The notes: generated from the sequence alone by a model not told the origin. A stretch of 42,558 bases of DNA from JBFKQC01 sp041627895 (GCA_041627895.1 JBFKQC010000030.1:1-42558), one strand, 5' to 3'. Counted from the first letter of the stretch, positions 33,259 to 40,964 are shown. Made by a program: numbers and translations.

Positions 33259-33573
33259 ATGGCGAGATTCATGTTCGTATATCACGGCGGCAAGAAGCCC
33301 GAGACGCCGGAAGAGGGCGAAAAGATAATGGCCGAGTGGGGCGCATGGTATGCCTCGATGGGCGCGGCGGTCGTGGACGGTGGCGGGCCGGCGGGAATGT
33401 CGAAGACGGTCAGTTCCGGCGGCGTGGCCGACAATGGCGGCGCAAACCCGGTCTCCGGCCTGTCCATCGTCGAGGCGGCCGACCAGAACGCCGCGGTCGA
33501 CATGGCCAAGGGCTGCCCGATGGTCAAGGACGGCTCCGGCTCTGTTGAGGTGGCCGAGATCATCCAGATGTGA
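33259..33573 (+). CDS. YCII-related domain protein
   Basis: A 104-aa YciI/DGPF-like protein: MARFMFVYHGGKKPETPEEG, WGAWYASMGAAVVDGGGPAGMSKTV, GLSIVEAADQNAAVDMAKGCPM and GSVEVAEIIQM. YCII proteins have a ferredoxin-like fold and occasionally act in peroxide or catabolic chemistry. The start at 33259 is chosen over ATG 33247, as GGAG (33249-33252) then serves as the binding site. It lies 21 bp after the SRPBCC gene, in the same run. Confidence 0.88.
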   Translation: MARFMFVYHGGKKPETPEEGEKIMAEWGAWYASMGAAVVDGGGPAGMSKTVSSGGVADNGGANPVSGLSIVEAADQNAAVDMAKGCPMVKDGSGSVEVAEIIQM

Positions 33574-33631
33574 CGGCCGGGGGTGCATCGCCCGCGCCGT
33601 CACGATAGGCTTCGGCAGCGGAGGACGACCG

Positions 33632-34255
33632 ATGCCGAAACCTGACCTCGATGGCGCCTATGCGCTGGAAACCCCCGAAGACGCCAGGCGGCTCTATGCC
33701 GATTGGGCCGAGACCTACGACAGCGGCTTTGCCGTCGACATGGATTTCGCGATGCCCGCGCGCGTGGCCGAGCATTTCGCGGGTGCCGGCGGCGCCGGCC
33801 CGGTGCTGGACTTCGGCACCGGCACGGGGCTGCTTGGCGAACGGCTGGCGGCGCTGGGGGTCGCGCCGGTCGACGGAACCGACCTGTCGCCCGAGATGCT
33901 GGCCGTGGCCGACCGCAAGGGCATCTACCGCGACCTGATCGTCGGCAATATCCTGGACGGCCTCGTCCTGCCCGCCGAAAGCTACGCCGGCATCGTCAGT
34001 TCCGGCACCTTCACCCATGCCCATGTGGGACCGGAGGCTTTGGAGCCGCTTTTGCGCGTGGCCAGGCCCGGCGCGCTTTTCGCGCTGTCGATCAACGCCA
34101 AGCATTTCGAGGCAGCCGGTTTCGCCGCCGCGTTCGAGGCGCTGGCCGGTCGGATCACCGCGCCGGAATTGCCGGAAATGCGGTTTTATGGCGACAGGGC
34201 CACCGGCCCGCACAAGGACGACACCGGATATGTCGCGATGTTCCGAAAGGTCTGA
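33632..34255 (+). CDS. Class I SAM-dependent methyltransferase
   Basis: A 207-aa methyltransferase. The SAM motif I is VLDFGTGTGLLGERL (58-72), motif II is DGTDLSPEMLAVADRKG, and SYAGIVSSGTFTHAHVG and ALFALSINAKHFEAAG follow. The N-terminus LYADWAETYDSGFAVDM resembles methyltransferases of the Mg-protoporphyrin/ubiquinone-like or predicted TPR-methyltransferase group. Substrate unknown. A GGAG lies upstream of the ATG. It closes the ArsR-SRPBCC-YCII run and meets the second ArsR gene tail to tail with no gap. Confidence 0.87.
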   Translation: MPKPDLDGAYALETPEDARRLYADWAETYDSGFAVDMDFAMPARVAEHFAGAGGAGPVLDFGTGTGLLGERLAALGVAPVDGTDLSPEMLAVADRKGIYRDLIVGNILDGLVLPAESYAGIVSSGTFTHAHVGPEALEPLLRVARPGALFALSINAKHFEAAGFAAAFEALAGRITAPELPEMRFYGDRATGPHKDDTGYVAMFRKV

Positions 34256-34546
34256 TCAGCGCGGTGCGTGCGCGGTTTCCCAGAACTTGTCGAACTCCAT
34301 CCGAAGTCCGAAGAACGCCTCGTGATCGGCCTTGTACAGCCGGTGCGTGCCGTTCTCGCGCACCTTGACCAGACGCGCCCGGCGCAGCACCCCCAGGTGC
34401 CGCGACACGGCCGGGCGCGAAATGTCGAACCGCTTGGCGATCTCGCCGGCGGGAACCTCGCGCGTCCAGACGACATGCAGAATGTCGCGCCGAACCGGAT
34501 CGGACAGCGCGCCGAACTGCATGTCGAGGTCGGGAATATCCCGCAT
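34256..34546 (-). CDS. ArsR-family transcriptional regulator (second copy)
   Basis: A 96-aa winged-helix regulator: MQFGALSDPVRRDILHVVW, VPAGEIAKRFDISRPAVSRHLGVLRRARLVKVRENGTHRLYKADHEAF. No metal-binding Cys. The recognition helix ISRPAVSRHLGVLRRARL is close to ISAPAISRHLKVLREAGL of the first ArsR protein in the window. It stands alone on the minus strand, directly convergent with the methyltransferase gene, with a GTTACGTAAC palindrome just upstream of its start. Confidence 0.9.
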   Translation of the reverse strand: MRDIPDLDMQFGALSDPVRRDILHVVWTREVPAGEIAKRFDISRPAVSRHLGVLRRARLVKVRENGTHRLYKADHEAFFGLRMEFDKFWETAHAPR

Positions 34547-34563
34547 GTCGTAGAAGCCCAGGT

Positions 34564-34573
34564 GTTACGTAAC
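34564..34573. promoter_or_regulatory. Candidate ArsR operator GTTACGTAAC
   Basis: A perfect 10-bp palindrome 17 nt upstream of the second ArsR start, followed by a further half-site-like GTTACG at 34580-34585. It has the same GTTA-NN-TAAC form as the palindrome before the first ArsR gene. Confidence 0.5.
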
Positions 34574-34629
34574 GGTCAGGTTACGACATTTCCGCCCAAA
34601 TTTCAAGATGTTGTCGCGACCGCCCCCGG

Positions 34630-35385
34630 TCAGGTCGCGTAGTTCGAGCCCTCGTCGTCGAGGATCGCCTTCAATTCGCCCAGATGCCGCTCGGCCTGGC
34701 TGTCGTAGACTTCGACCTCGCTCGCCGTCTTCTCGGCGATCTCGTCGCTCAGCACGCGAAGCGGCCGGCCGGTTTGCAGGGCGCGAATATAGGTCTCGGC
34801 GGCGCGCTCGAAGAAGTACATCCGGTTGAAGGTGTCGGCGACGCTGTCGCCGATCACCATGATGCCGTGGTTGCCCATGATCATCACCTTCTTCCTCGGA
34901 TCGCCGAACAGCGCAGCACAGCGCTCGCCCTCTTCCTCGAAGGCCAGCCCGCCGTAATTCTCGTCGATCACGTAGCGGTCGAAGAAGATCGCGGTGTTCT
35001 GGTCGATCGGCGGCAGGCGCGAATCGGCAAGCGAGGCCAGAACCGTGGCGTGGATCGAATGCACGTGCATCGCGCAGCGCGCATGCGGCACGCGCCGGTG
35101 CAGCGCGCCGTGCAGCCCCCAGGCGGTCGCGTCGGGCGCGTTCGGCGCGTCCAGCGTGTCGGGATCATTGGCGTCCAGCAGCAACAGGTCAGATGCCTTG
35201 ATCCGGCTGAAATGCACCTGGTTCGGGTTCATCAGGAACTTGGTGCCGTCGTCGTTCACAGCCAGGCTGAAATGGTTCGACACGGCCTCGTGCAGGTTCA
35301 GCCGCGCGGTCCAGCGGAACGCCGCGGCAAGGTCCACCCGGGCCTGCCAGTGATCGATGTTCGGGCGAAGCTGCCTGACGGTCAT
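34630..35385 (-). CDS. Class II aldolase/adducin-family protein
   Basis: A 251-aa member of the class II aldolase/adducin fold. Zinc ligands appear as AMHVHSIHAT (His107, His109) and MIMGNHGIMVIGD (His173), with the NHFSL segment near residue 37. This fold includes fuculose- and ribulose-phosphate aldolases and epimerases, but the group with a phosphate-free active site is diverse, so the substrate is open. Start MTVRQLRPNIDHW at 35385 with GGAGG just before it. It is monocistronic, after the ArsR gene on the same strand. Confidence 0.88.
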   Translation of the reverse strand: MTVRQLRPNIDHWQARVDLAAAFRWTARLNLHEAVSNHFSLAVNDDGTKFLMNPNQVHFSRIKASDLLLLDANDPDTLDAPNAPDATAWGLHGALHRRVPHARCAMHVHSIHATVLASLADSRLPPIDQNTAIFFDRYVIDENYGGLAFEEEGERCAALFGDPRKKVMIMGNHGIMVIGDSVADTFNRMYFFERAAETYIRALQTGRPLRVLSDEIAEKTASEVEVYDSQAERHLGELKAILDDEGSNYAT

Positions 35386-35524
35386 GCCATCCTCCTTGCG
35401 TCTTGCAAAGCAGGGCACGTCGCTCGGGACATTGCAAGCAGGATCGCGACATCACGGGCCTTGCCGCCGGGCTGGCCCGGCCCGGGCGGCGGGCCGGGGG
35501 GATGTGTGTAAACTCAAAGGCGTT

Positions 35525-35565
35525 TTGTGTCTCCGGTGTCTCGTGGTATCATTGCGCCCGGGCGC
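35525..35565 (+). promoter_or_regulatory. Candidate promoter with palindrome for the 77-aa repeat-protein/amidase genes
   Basis: TTGTGT (35525-35530) and TATCAT (35547-35552) are spaced by 16 bp, a plausible sigma-70 promoter. Directly at the expected start point lies a perfect 12-bp palindrome GCGCCCGGGCGC (35554-35565), possibly an operator. The transcript would have an 80-90-nt leader containing a short CCCGCGCGGG palindrome (35610-35619) followed by TTTTGATTT. Confidence 0.4.
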
Positions 35566-35646
35566 GCATCGGAATTTTCGCGACTGCCCGATCCGTTTGC
35601 ACGGGTCCGCCCGCGCGGGATTTTGATTTCAAGAAAGGATTTTGCC

Positions 35647-35880
35647 ATGGCAAGAGCTCCCGTTTCCCCTGATCACGAGGACCATCTGTGCGGCTGCGAC
35701 GTGCCGTTCACGGCGTCCGAGGCCACCGCCGACGACGACCTGCCGGCCGCCGTGGGCGGCATCGCGCTGGCCGGAACGGGCGATGAGATCGACGGCTGCG
35801 ACGTCGATTTCGACAGCGCGGACGCGACCCCTGACGAAGACCTGCCCGCCGCAACCGGAGGAGTGATGGACCATGGCTGA
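35647..35880 (+). CDS. Acidic 77-aa two-repeat protein with DLPAAxGG motifs
   Basis: A 77-aa acidic protein with a tandem internal duplication of about 34-residue period. Repeat 1 spans residues 16-38 and repeat 2 spans 50-72; 15 of 23 positions match. Each begins GCDVxF and ends DLPAAxGG. L(-7), an acidic residue (-8), A(-4) and GG(-2,-1) resemble double-glycine leaders of bacteriocin and RiPP precursors, but only five residues follow the last GG. Cys at 15, 17 and 51. No signal peptide or membrane segment. AAGAAAGGA precedes the ATG. It overlaps the amidase start by 8 nt, so the two proteins are probably made together. No known family is recognised. Confidence 0.8.
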   Translation: MARAPVSPDHEDHLCGCDVPFTASEATADDDLPAAVGGIALAGTGDEIDGCDVDFDSADATPDEDLPAATGGVMDHG

Positions 35881-36646
35881 GCGTGCGACATGGCTGCCGA
35901 AAGTACTTAAGGATGCCGGGCTGAAAGTCGCCGAGGTCGACGGCTGGCGGACCCGCGGGCGCGACAATTTCGGCCCCGTCAAGGGCGTGATCTGTCACCA
36001 CACCGCCGGGCCGGCGAGCGGCAACATGCCCAGCCTTCGTGTCGTGACCGAGGGCACCGCGGCGCTGAGCGGTCCGCTGTCCCAGCTTTGCCTCGGGCGC
36101 GACGGCACGTATTTCGTGGTCGCCTCGGGCCGGGCCAACCACGCCGGACCCGGCGAGTGGCAGCGGATCACCAGCGGCAACACCAGCTTCATCGGAATCG
36201 AGGCGGAAAACACCGGCCTGCAATCGGACTTTCCCTGGCCGGAGGTGCAGATGGACGCCTACCGCCGCGGCGTCGCGGCGATCCTGCGGCACATCGGGCG
36301 CAAGTCGAACATGGTCTGCGGCCACAGGGAATTCGCCCGCCCCCAGGGCCGCAAGATCGACCCGCTGTTCGACATGAACGTGTTCCGTGCACAGGTCGCG
36401 CAGATACTCGACGGCACCTCGCCGCCCCCGGTGCTGATCCCGCCGGTGGACGCACAGGACCGCCCGACGCTGCGGCGCGGCGCCAAGGGCGATCTGGTCA
36501 AGCAGATCCAGCGCGCCGTCGGGGTCACGGCGGACGGCGATTTCGGCCCGAAGACCGAGGCCGCCGTGCGCGCGTTCCAGCGCCACCGCGGCCTGGTCCC
36601 CGACGGCATCGTCGGGCCGCTCACCTGGGCGGCCATCGCCGGCTGA
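35873..36646 (+). CDS. N-acetylmuramoyl-L-alanine amidase with peptidoglycan-binding domain (endolysin-like)
   Basis: A 257-aa two-domain enzyme. The Amidase_2 domain (about 30-170) cleaves between MurNAc and L-Ala; zinc-site motifs are GVICHHTAGP (His42/His43), a possible His90 in GRANHAG, and VCGHREFARPQGRKIDP (His151). A PG_binding_1 domain occupies about 198-257 (LRRGAKGDLVKQIQRAVGV, GDFGPKTEAAVRAFQRHRGLVPDGIVGPLTW). There is no signal peptide, as in phage endolysins. The binding site GGAGGAG (35857-35863) is formed by the Gly-Gly codons of the preceding protein's second repeat. No holin is seen nearby. Confidence 0.9.
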   Translation: MAERATWLPKVLKDAGLKVAEVDGWRTRGRDNFGPVKGVICHHTAGPASGNMPSLRVVTEGTAALSGPLSQLCLGRDGTYFVVASGRANHAGPGEWQRITSGNTSFIGIEAENTGLQSDFPWPEVQMDAYRRGVAAILRHIGRKSNMVCGHREFARPQGRKIDPLFDMNVFRAQVAQILDGTSPPPVLIPPVDAQDRPTLRRGAKGDLVKQIQRAVGVTADGDFGPKTEAAVRAFQRHRGLVPDGIVGPLTWAAIAG

Positions 36647-36847
36647 GCCACCCGGCCCGCGCCCCTGCGGTGCGGGCCGCCCCGGCCCCGCCTTCGCCGC
36701 CGGACGCGCGCGTGCCGGGCGGGTGGCGCGACGTCTTCGCCGGTTGCCAATCCGCGCGGCCCGCGCTTGAAGTCCCCTGCGCCGAATGACTCGACACTCC
36801 CGCACGAAGCGGCGCATTCTGTGGCAAGGGATGAAGGAAGCGAACGG

Positions 36848-37663
36848 TTGAGCACGAAAGAGTTGCGCCTCGATCTGGAGGCCACGCTGACCGAGGCGCT
36901 GTTCGGTCACGGCCATGCGCATTACGGCTTCTGGCCCCGGGGCGCGGCCGGAATACCGTCTCTGGCAGAATTGGGCGAGGCGCAGCAGGCCTATTTCGAC
37001 CATCTCGCGGCGCATATCCCCGCAGGGACACGCAGCATCCTCGATGTCGGCTCGGGCACCGGCGCCAACGCCGAGGGGCTGTGCGCGCTGGGCTATAGCG
37101 TCGAGTGCCTTTGTCCGTCCGAGCACCTGAACAGGCTGGCCCGCGCCAAGCTGCCGGCCGGGGTCCGGGTCCATACCATCGGGTTCGAGGATTTCGAACG
37201 CGACCGGACCTTCGATCTGTGCCTGTTCGCCGAAAGCTTCCACTACATCGACCAGGGCCAGGCGCTGGCCCGGATCGCGCGCTATGCCGACCGGCACGTC
37301 CTGATCTTCGACTATTTCCGCCGCGCGCCCGACCCGGGCGAGGCCGACCGGCAAAGCCACGCGAGCTTTGTGAACGCGGTCGCGGCGCAGGGCCTGTTCG
37401 AGGTGGTGCAGGACGACGACCTGACCGAAGCGATCCTGCCGACCTTTGCCGCCCTCGATCAGCTCAAGCAGACCTATATCGGCCCCTTCGTCGGTCGCGC
37501 GCGGCGCGCCTTCGCGGCCGAGTATCCTCTGCGGACCTGGATCGCCGAGCGGCTGTTCGGCCGCAAGCTGGACAAGATCGGCCAGGCCGACGACCGCGCG
37601 GCGCGCTTCGTCGAGCGGTTCGAGTACCGGCTGATCCTGTTGCGGCGGCGCGAGGCCCGGTAG
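36848..37663 (+). CDS. Class I SAM-dependent methyltransferase
   Basis: A 271-aa methyltransferase: SAM motif I in SILDVGSGTGANAEGL (64-79), then YSVECLCPSEHLNRLARAKL, FDLCLFAESFHYID and DRHVLIFDYFRR. The C-terminal half is helical and basic (RARRAFAAEYPLRTWIAERLFGRKLDK). The start is TTG 36848 with AAGGAAG at 36834-36840; GTG 36821 and TTG 36767 are alternatives. It lies about 200 bp after the amidase in the same direction. Whether it acts on the acidic repeat protein is unknown; the substrate is not predictable from sequence. Confidence 0.8.
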   Translation: MSTKELRLDLEATLTEALFGHGHAHYGFWPRGAAGIPSLAELGEAQQAYFDHLAAHIPAGTRSILDVGSGTGANAEGLCALGYSVECLCPSEHLNRLARAKLPAGVRVHTIGFEDFERDRTFDLCLFAESFHYIDQGQALARIARYADRHVLIFDYFRRAPDPGEADRQSHASFVNAVAAQGLFEVVQDDDLTEAILPTFAALDQLKQTYIGPFVGRARRAFAAEYPLRTWIAERLFGRKLDKIGQADDRAARFVERFEYRLILLRRREAR

Positions 37664-37669
37664 CGGGTC

Positions 37670-38563
37670 TCAGGCCGTCAGTCCCTGTGGCTCGTCCAGC
37701 CCGTTGATCCGGCAGCAGGCGGTCAGCGTGTTCGCCAGAAGGCAGGCGATGGTCATCGGGCCGACGCCGCCCGGCACCGGCGTGATCGCGCCGGCGACCG
37801 CCTTGGCACTTTCGAACGCCACGTCGCCCACCAGACGCGCGCCGCCTTCCGGTTTGTCGATCCGGTTGATGCCGACGTCGATCACCGTGGCGCCCGGCTT
37901 GATCCAGTCGCCGGTGACCATGCCGGGTCGCCCGACTGCGGCAACCACGATATCGCCGCGGCGCACCACCTCGGCCAGGTCCTTCGTGCGCGAATGCGCG
38001 ACCGTCACCGTGCAGCTGTCGCCCAGCAGAAGGTTGAACATCGGCTTGCCGACGATGTTCGACCGTCCGATCACCACCGCATCCAGACCCGAAAGCGAGC
38101 CGTGATGCTCGCGCAGCATCATCAGGCAGCCGAGCGGCGTGCAGGGCACCATCGCCTTCTGCCCGGTGCCCAGCAGACCGACGTTCGAGATATGAAAGCC
38201 GTCGACATCCTTGGCCGGGTCGATCGAGTTGATCACCAGATCGGAATTCAGATGACCCGGCAGCGGAAGCTGCACCAGGATGCCATGCACCGCCGGATCG
38301 CGGTTCAGCCGGTCGATCAGCGCCAGCAGGTCGGACTCGGACGTGGCGGCGTCGAGCTTGTGCTCGAACGAGTTCATGCCGGCCTCGACCGTCGACTTGC
38401 CCTTGTTGCGCACATAGACCTGGCTTGCCGGGTCCTCGCCCACCAGAACCACAGCCAGACCCGGCGTGATGCCGTGCGCCGCCTTCAGCAGCGCCACATG
38501 TGCGCCGACGCGGGCGCGCACATCCGCGGCAAAGGCCTTTCCGTCGATGATTTTCGCTGTCAT
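37670..38563 (-). CDS. folD: Bifunctional methylenetetrahydrofolate dehydrogenase/cyclohydrolase
   Basis: A 297-aa FolD enzyme that interconverts 5,10-methylene-THF, methenyl-THF and 10-formyl-THF in the cytoplasm. The catalytic lysine Lys56 lies in YVRNKGKSTVEAG. Other motifs are GILVQLPLPGH, DPAKDVDGFH, the NADP-binding GRSNIVGKPMFNLLL and PGGVGPMTIACLLANT. Length is standard. The start ATG 38563 gives MTAKIIDGKAFA. It is convergent with the methyltransferase and lies alone. Confidence 0.97.
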   Translation of the reverse strand: MTAKIIDGKAFAADVRARVGAHVALLKAAHGITPGLAVVLVGEDPASQVYVRNKGKSTVEAGMNSFEHKLDAATSESDLLALIDRLNRDPAVHGILVQLPLPGHLNSDLVINSIDPAKDVDGFHISNVGLLGTGQKAMVPCTPLGCLMMLREHHGSLSGLDAVVIGRSNIVGKPMFNLLLGDSCTVTVAHSRTKDLAEVVRRGDIVVAAVGRPGMVTGDWIKPGATVIDVGINRIDKPEGGARLVGDVAFESAKAVAGAITPVPGGVGPMTIACLLANTLTACCRINGLDEPQGLTA

Positions 38564-38772
38564 GGTCCCTTCCCGTCGGCGTTTCTCGTCCCTTGCCGGA
38601 CACACACCGGATTCGCCGGCACATCGCAACCGGAAACGACCTTGCATCCTGGGATGGCGACTTTTGCGCCGCGGCGGTGTCGGCCCGGGCGCATCCCGGC
38701 CCGCGTTTACCGGAGATTCACATAAAATTGTACGGATTTACCGCTCATTAATCATTCCGCGGCTTACTCGCA

Positions 38773-38796
38773 GCCGGCCCAGGTCACCGGGCCGGC
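38773..38796 (+). promoter_or_regulatory. Hairpin directly upstream of the sugar transferase ribosome-binding area
   Basis: GCCGGCCC (38773-38780) and GGGCCGGC (38789-38796) pair perfectly around AGGTCACC, ending 17 nt before the ATG at 38814. No T-run follows, and transcription continues into the gene. Such a stem could affect mRNA stability or access of ribosomes. Confidence 0.45.
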
Positions 38797-38813
38797 CGAG
38801 ATGAGGGTGCGAG

Positions 38814-39479
38814 ATGTTCGATGCCAGCGTCACCGCAGAAGATCTTGGGGCCGACGTCGCCGTTGCCGATCGCGGCCCGGTTGCGCGAAAGGCCCGCGCC
38901 CTGCCTCTGAAGCGGCCGTTCGACGTGGCCGTTTGCATCGTCGTTCTGCTGCCGCTGCTCTTGCTCTCCGCGGCGGCACTCGCAGCACTCAACCCGTTGC
39001 TCAACCGCGGTCCGCTGTTCTTCGTGCAGACCCGGATGGGCAGGAACTGCCGGCCGTTCCGCCTGCTGAAATTCCGCACCATGCGCGAGGCGGGCGCGGG
39101 CCGCCGCCCGGCCGATGGCCGGCTGGAGGTGGACCGCATCACCCGGTTCGGGATGGTGCTGCGCAAGACGCGGATCGACGAGTTGCCGCAGATCGTCAAC
39201 GTCCTTCGTGGCGAGATGAGCCTGATCGGCCCCCGCCCGGATATCTACGAGCACGGGCTTCACTTCTGCCGGAAGATACCGGGATACGCCGACCGCCACG
39301 CGGTGCGCCCCGGGATCAGCGGCCTGGCGCAGACCGAGATCGGCTATGTCGAGGGCACCGAGGCGACACGCCGGAAGGTGCATGCGGACCTGTATTACGT
39401 CGCTAACATGGGGCTTTTGCTGGAGCTCTGGATCGTCTGGCGCACCGTCGCGGTGATCCTGCGCCGCGACGGCGCCTGA
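38814..39479 (+). CDS. Bacterial sugar transferase (undecaprenyl-phosphate sugar phosphotransferase)
   Basis: A 221-aa WcaJ/ExoY-type monotopic phosphoglycosyltransferase that starts exopolysaccharide repeat synthesis by moving a sugar-phosphate onto undecaprenyl phosphate. Motifs: RPFDVAVCIVVLLPLLLLSAAAL membrane segment (about 34-58), FRLLKFRTMREAG, RKTRIDELPQIVNVLRGEMSLIGPRPDIYE and RPGISGLAQTEIG, where DE is the catalytic dyad. Length is typical of the short ExoY group. It is convergent with the Wza-like lipoprotein gene, so both likely serve one polysaccharide. Confidence 0.93.
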   Translation: MFDASVTAEDLGADVAVADRGPVARKARALPLKRPFDVAVCIVVLLPLLLLSAAALAALNPLLNRGPLFFVQTRMGRNCRPFRLLKFRTMREAGAGRRPADGRLEVDRITRFGMVLRKTRIDELPQIVNVLRGEMSLIGPRPDIYEHGLHFCRKIPGYADRHAVRPGISGLAQTEIGYVEGTEATRRKVHADLYYVANMGLLLELWIVWRTVAVILRRDGA

Positions 39480-39509
39480 GGATCGCGGACCGAAGGCCCG
39501 CACCGGCCC

Positions 39510-40964
39510 TCAGTTCGCCGCCGCCGACAGCATCGCCGGGAACATCTGCTGCAGCGACCGGCTCCACTTGGTGATCTGCTGTTCCTCGATGAAGACCACG
39601 TCGTTCGGCCGCATCTGCATCCGCGTCGCGATCACGATGTTCGCCACGTTTTCGGCGTCCAGGTGATAGGCCACGATCTCGCCGACCGCCCCGGCGCCGC
39701 CGGAGGCCCGCAGCACGTAGATTTCCGCCGGGTCGCCGGTCGTCGTGTCGAACCCGCCCTGCTCGTACAGCACATCCGCCAGGCTTGCCTGACGGCCGTA
39801 GGGCAATGCGACGCGGGCCTGCCGGCGGACTTCGCCTGCCAGATAGACGTAGTCGCGCGCCTCGGCGTCCAGCGCCGTGCGCGCCTCGAACAGCGTGCGC
39901 CGCTCGGCCAGCGCCGCGCGCTGCAGGCCGATCTCGGTTTCGAGCGCCTCGAGCGCATCGCGCCGCGCGGCGCTGCGCAACGACGCGGCATCCAGGCGCT
40001 GGCGATAGAACGTCATCGCCCGGTCCAAATCCCAGGTCGTGTCGACATAGACCGCGTCGCCGTCGGCCAGCAGCGTGTCGTGCAAAGCCGGCCGGGCGAA
40101 ATAGGTCGCCAACGGAATCTGGTATAGCGCCCCGTCACGGTAGATGCGAAGCGCCGCATATTCCTCGTCCTTCGCGGTCAGTCCGCCGGCCGCGGCCAGC
40201 ACCTCGGCCAGCCTGGGCGGCTGCAGGGTCACCGGCACCAGCCCGGGCGCGCCCACCGCGCCGCCGACCGCGATCCGTCTCGAGTTGAACTCGGCCACTT
40301 CCAGGCTGAAGGACGGGTCGATCCGGTTTTCAACCAGCACCTGGAACAGCTTGTCCTCGGCCTCTTCGACCGTCATTCCCGCCAGCTTGACCGCGCCGAC
40401 CTCGGGGATCGCGATCGCGCCGTCGCCGCGCACCGTGTAGCCCTGGCGCTGGCTTTGCGCCGCCAGCAGGCCCGAAAGCTGCTCGACGGTCGAGGCGCTG
40501 CCGCGCGTGGCCAGCAGCACCACGTCGCCGACCCCGATCCGGTAGGGGCCGGGCGCGATGTCCGGCGGCAGCCTGGTTTCCAGCGCCGCATGCCGGACCT
40601 CGGGGATCTCGGGCGCGGCCGGCAGCGCGCCGGTTCCGCGCAGGCTGCCCTGCCCGGCGACGGCGCGGAACGCGTCCGGCAGGGCGCGCGGCGTGTAGGC
40701 AGAGCGGTTGGCCACGTGCACCGTCGCGGCGGTCAGCGCGACCACCGTCACCGGCAGGCTATCGTCGGCAGGGTCGACCCGCGGGCTGGTATAAGTCAGG
40801 CCGCAGCCGGATAGCGCGGCAGCCGCCAGGGCCGAGACGCCAAGCCGCAGCGCGCGCCCGGCCGCCGGTGGCCGGGGCCGGGCAATCCGGCCCGGCCCGC
40901 GGCGCTCGCCGTCACCTCGCTCACGGTGCGGAATTCCGCTTCGATAGATCCCTGTCTGACGCAC
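39510..40964 (-). CDS. Wza-like polysaccharide export outer-membrane lipoprotein
   Basis: A 484-aa protein with a lipobox LSGC (Cys54), a Poly_export domain (YRIGVGDVVLLATRGSA, GAIAIPEVGAVKLAGMTVEEAEDKLFQVLVENRIDPSFSLEVAEFNSRRIAVGGAV) and SLBB-like beta-grasp repeats (PRLAEVLAAAGGLTAK; ASLADVLYEQGGFDTT; DVVFIEEQQITKW). It would form the channel for exopolysaccharide. The GTG start at 40964 gives a long N-terminal extension of about 40 basic residues before the hydrophobic signal core, which is unusual; no closer good start is present. A coiled-coil-like segment (LEALETEIGLQRAALAERRTL) sits between the SLBB units. Confidence 0.9.
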   Translation of the reverse strand: MRQTGIYRSGIPHRERGDGERRGPGRIARPRPPAAGRALRLGVSALAAAALSGCGLTYTSPRVDPADDSLPVTVVALTAATVHVANRSAYTPRALPDAFRAVAGQGSLRGTGALPAAPEIPEVRHAALETRLPPDIAPGPYRIGVGDVVLLATRGSASTVEQLSGLLAAQSQRQGYTVRGDGAIAIPEVGAVKLAGMTVEEAEDKLFQVLVENRIDPSFSLEVAEFNSRRIAVGGAVGAPGLVPVTLQPPRLAEVLAAAGGLTAKDEEYAALRIYRDGALYQIPLATYFARPALHDTLLADGDAVYVDTTWDLDRAMTFYRQRLDAASLRSAARRDALEALETEIGLQRAALAERRTLFEARTALDAEARDYVYLAGEVRRQARVALPYGRQASLADVLYEQGGFDTTTGDPAEIYVLRASGGAGAVGEIVAYHLDAENVANIVIATRMQMRPNDVVFIEEQQITKWSRSLQQMFPAMLSAAAN

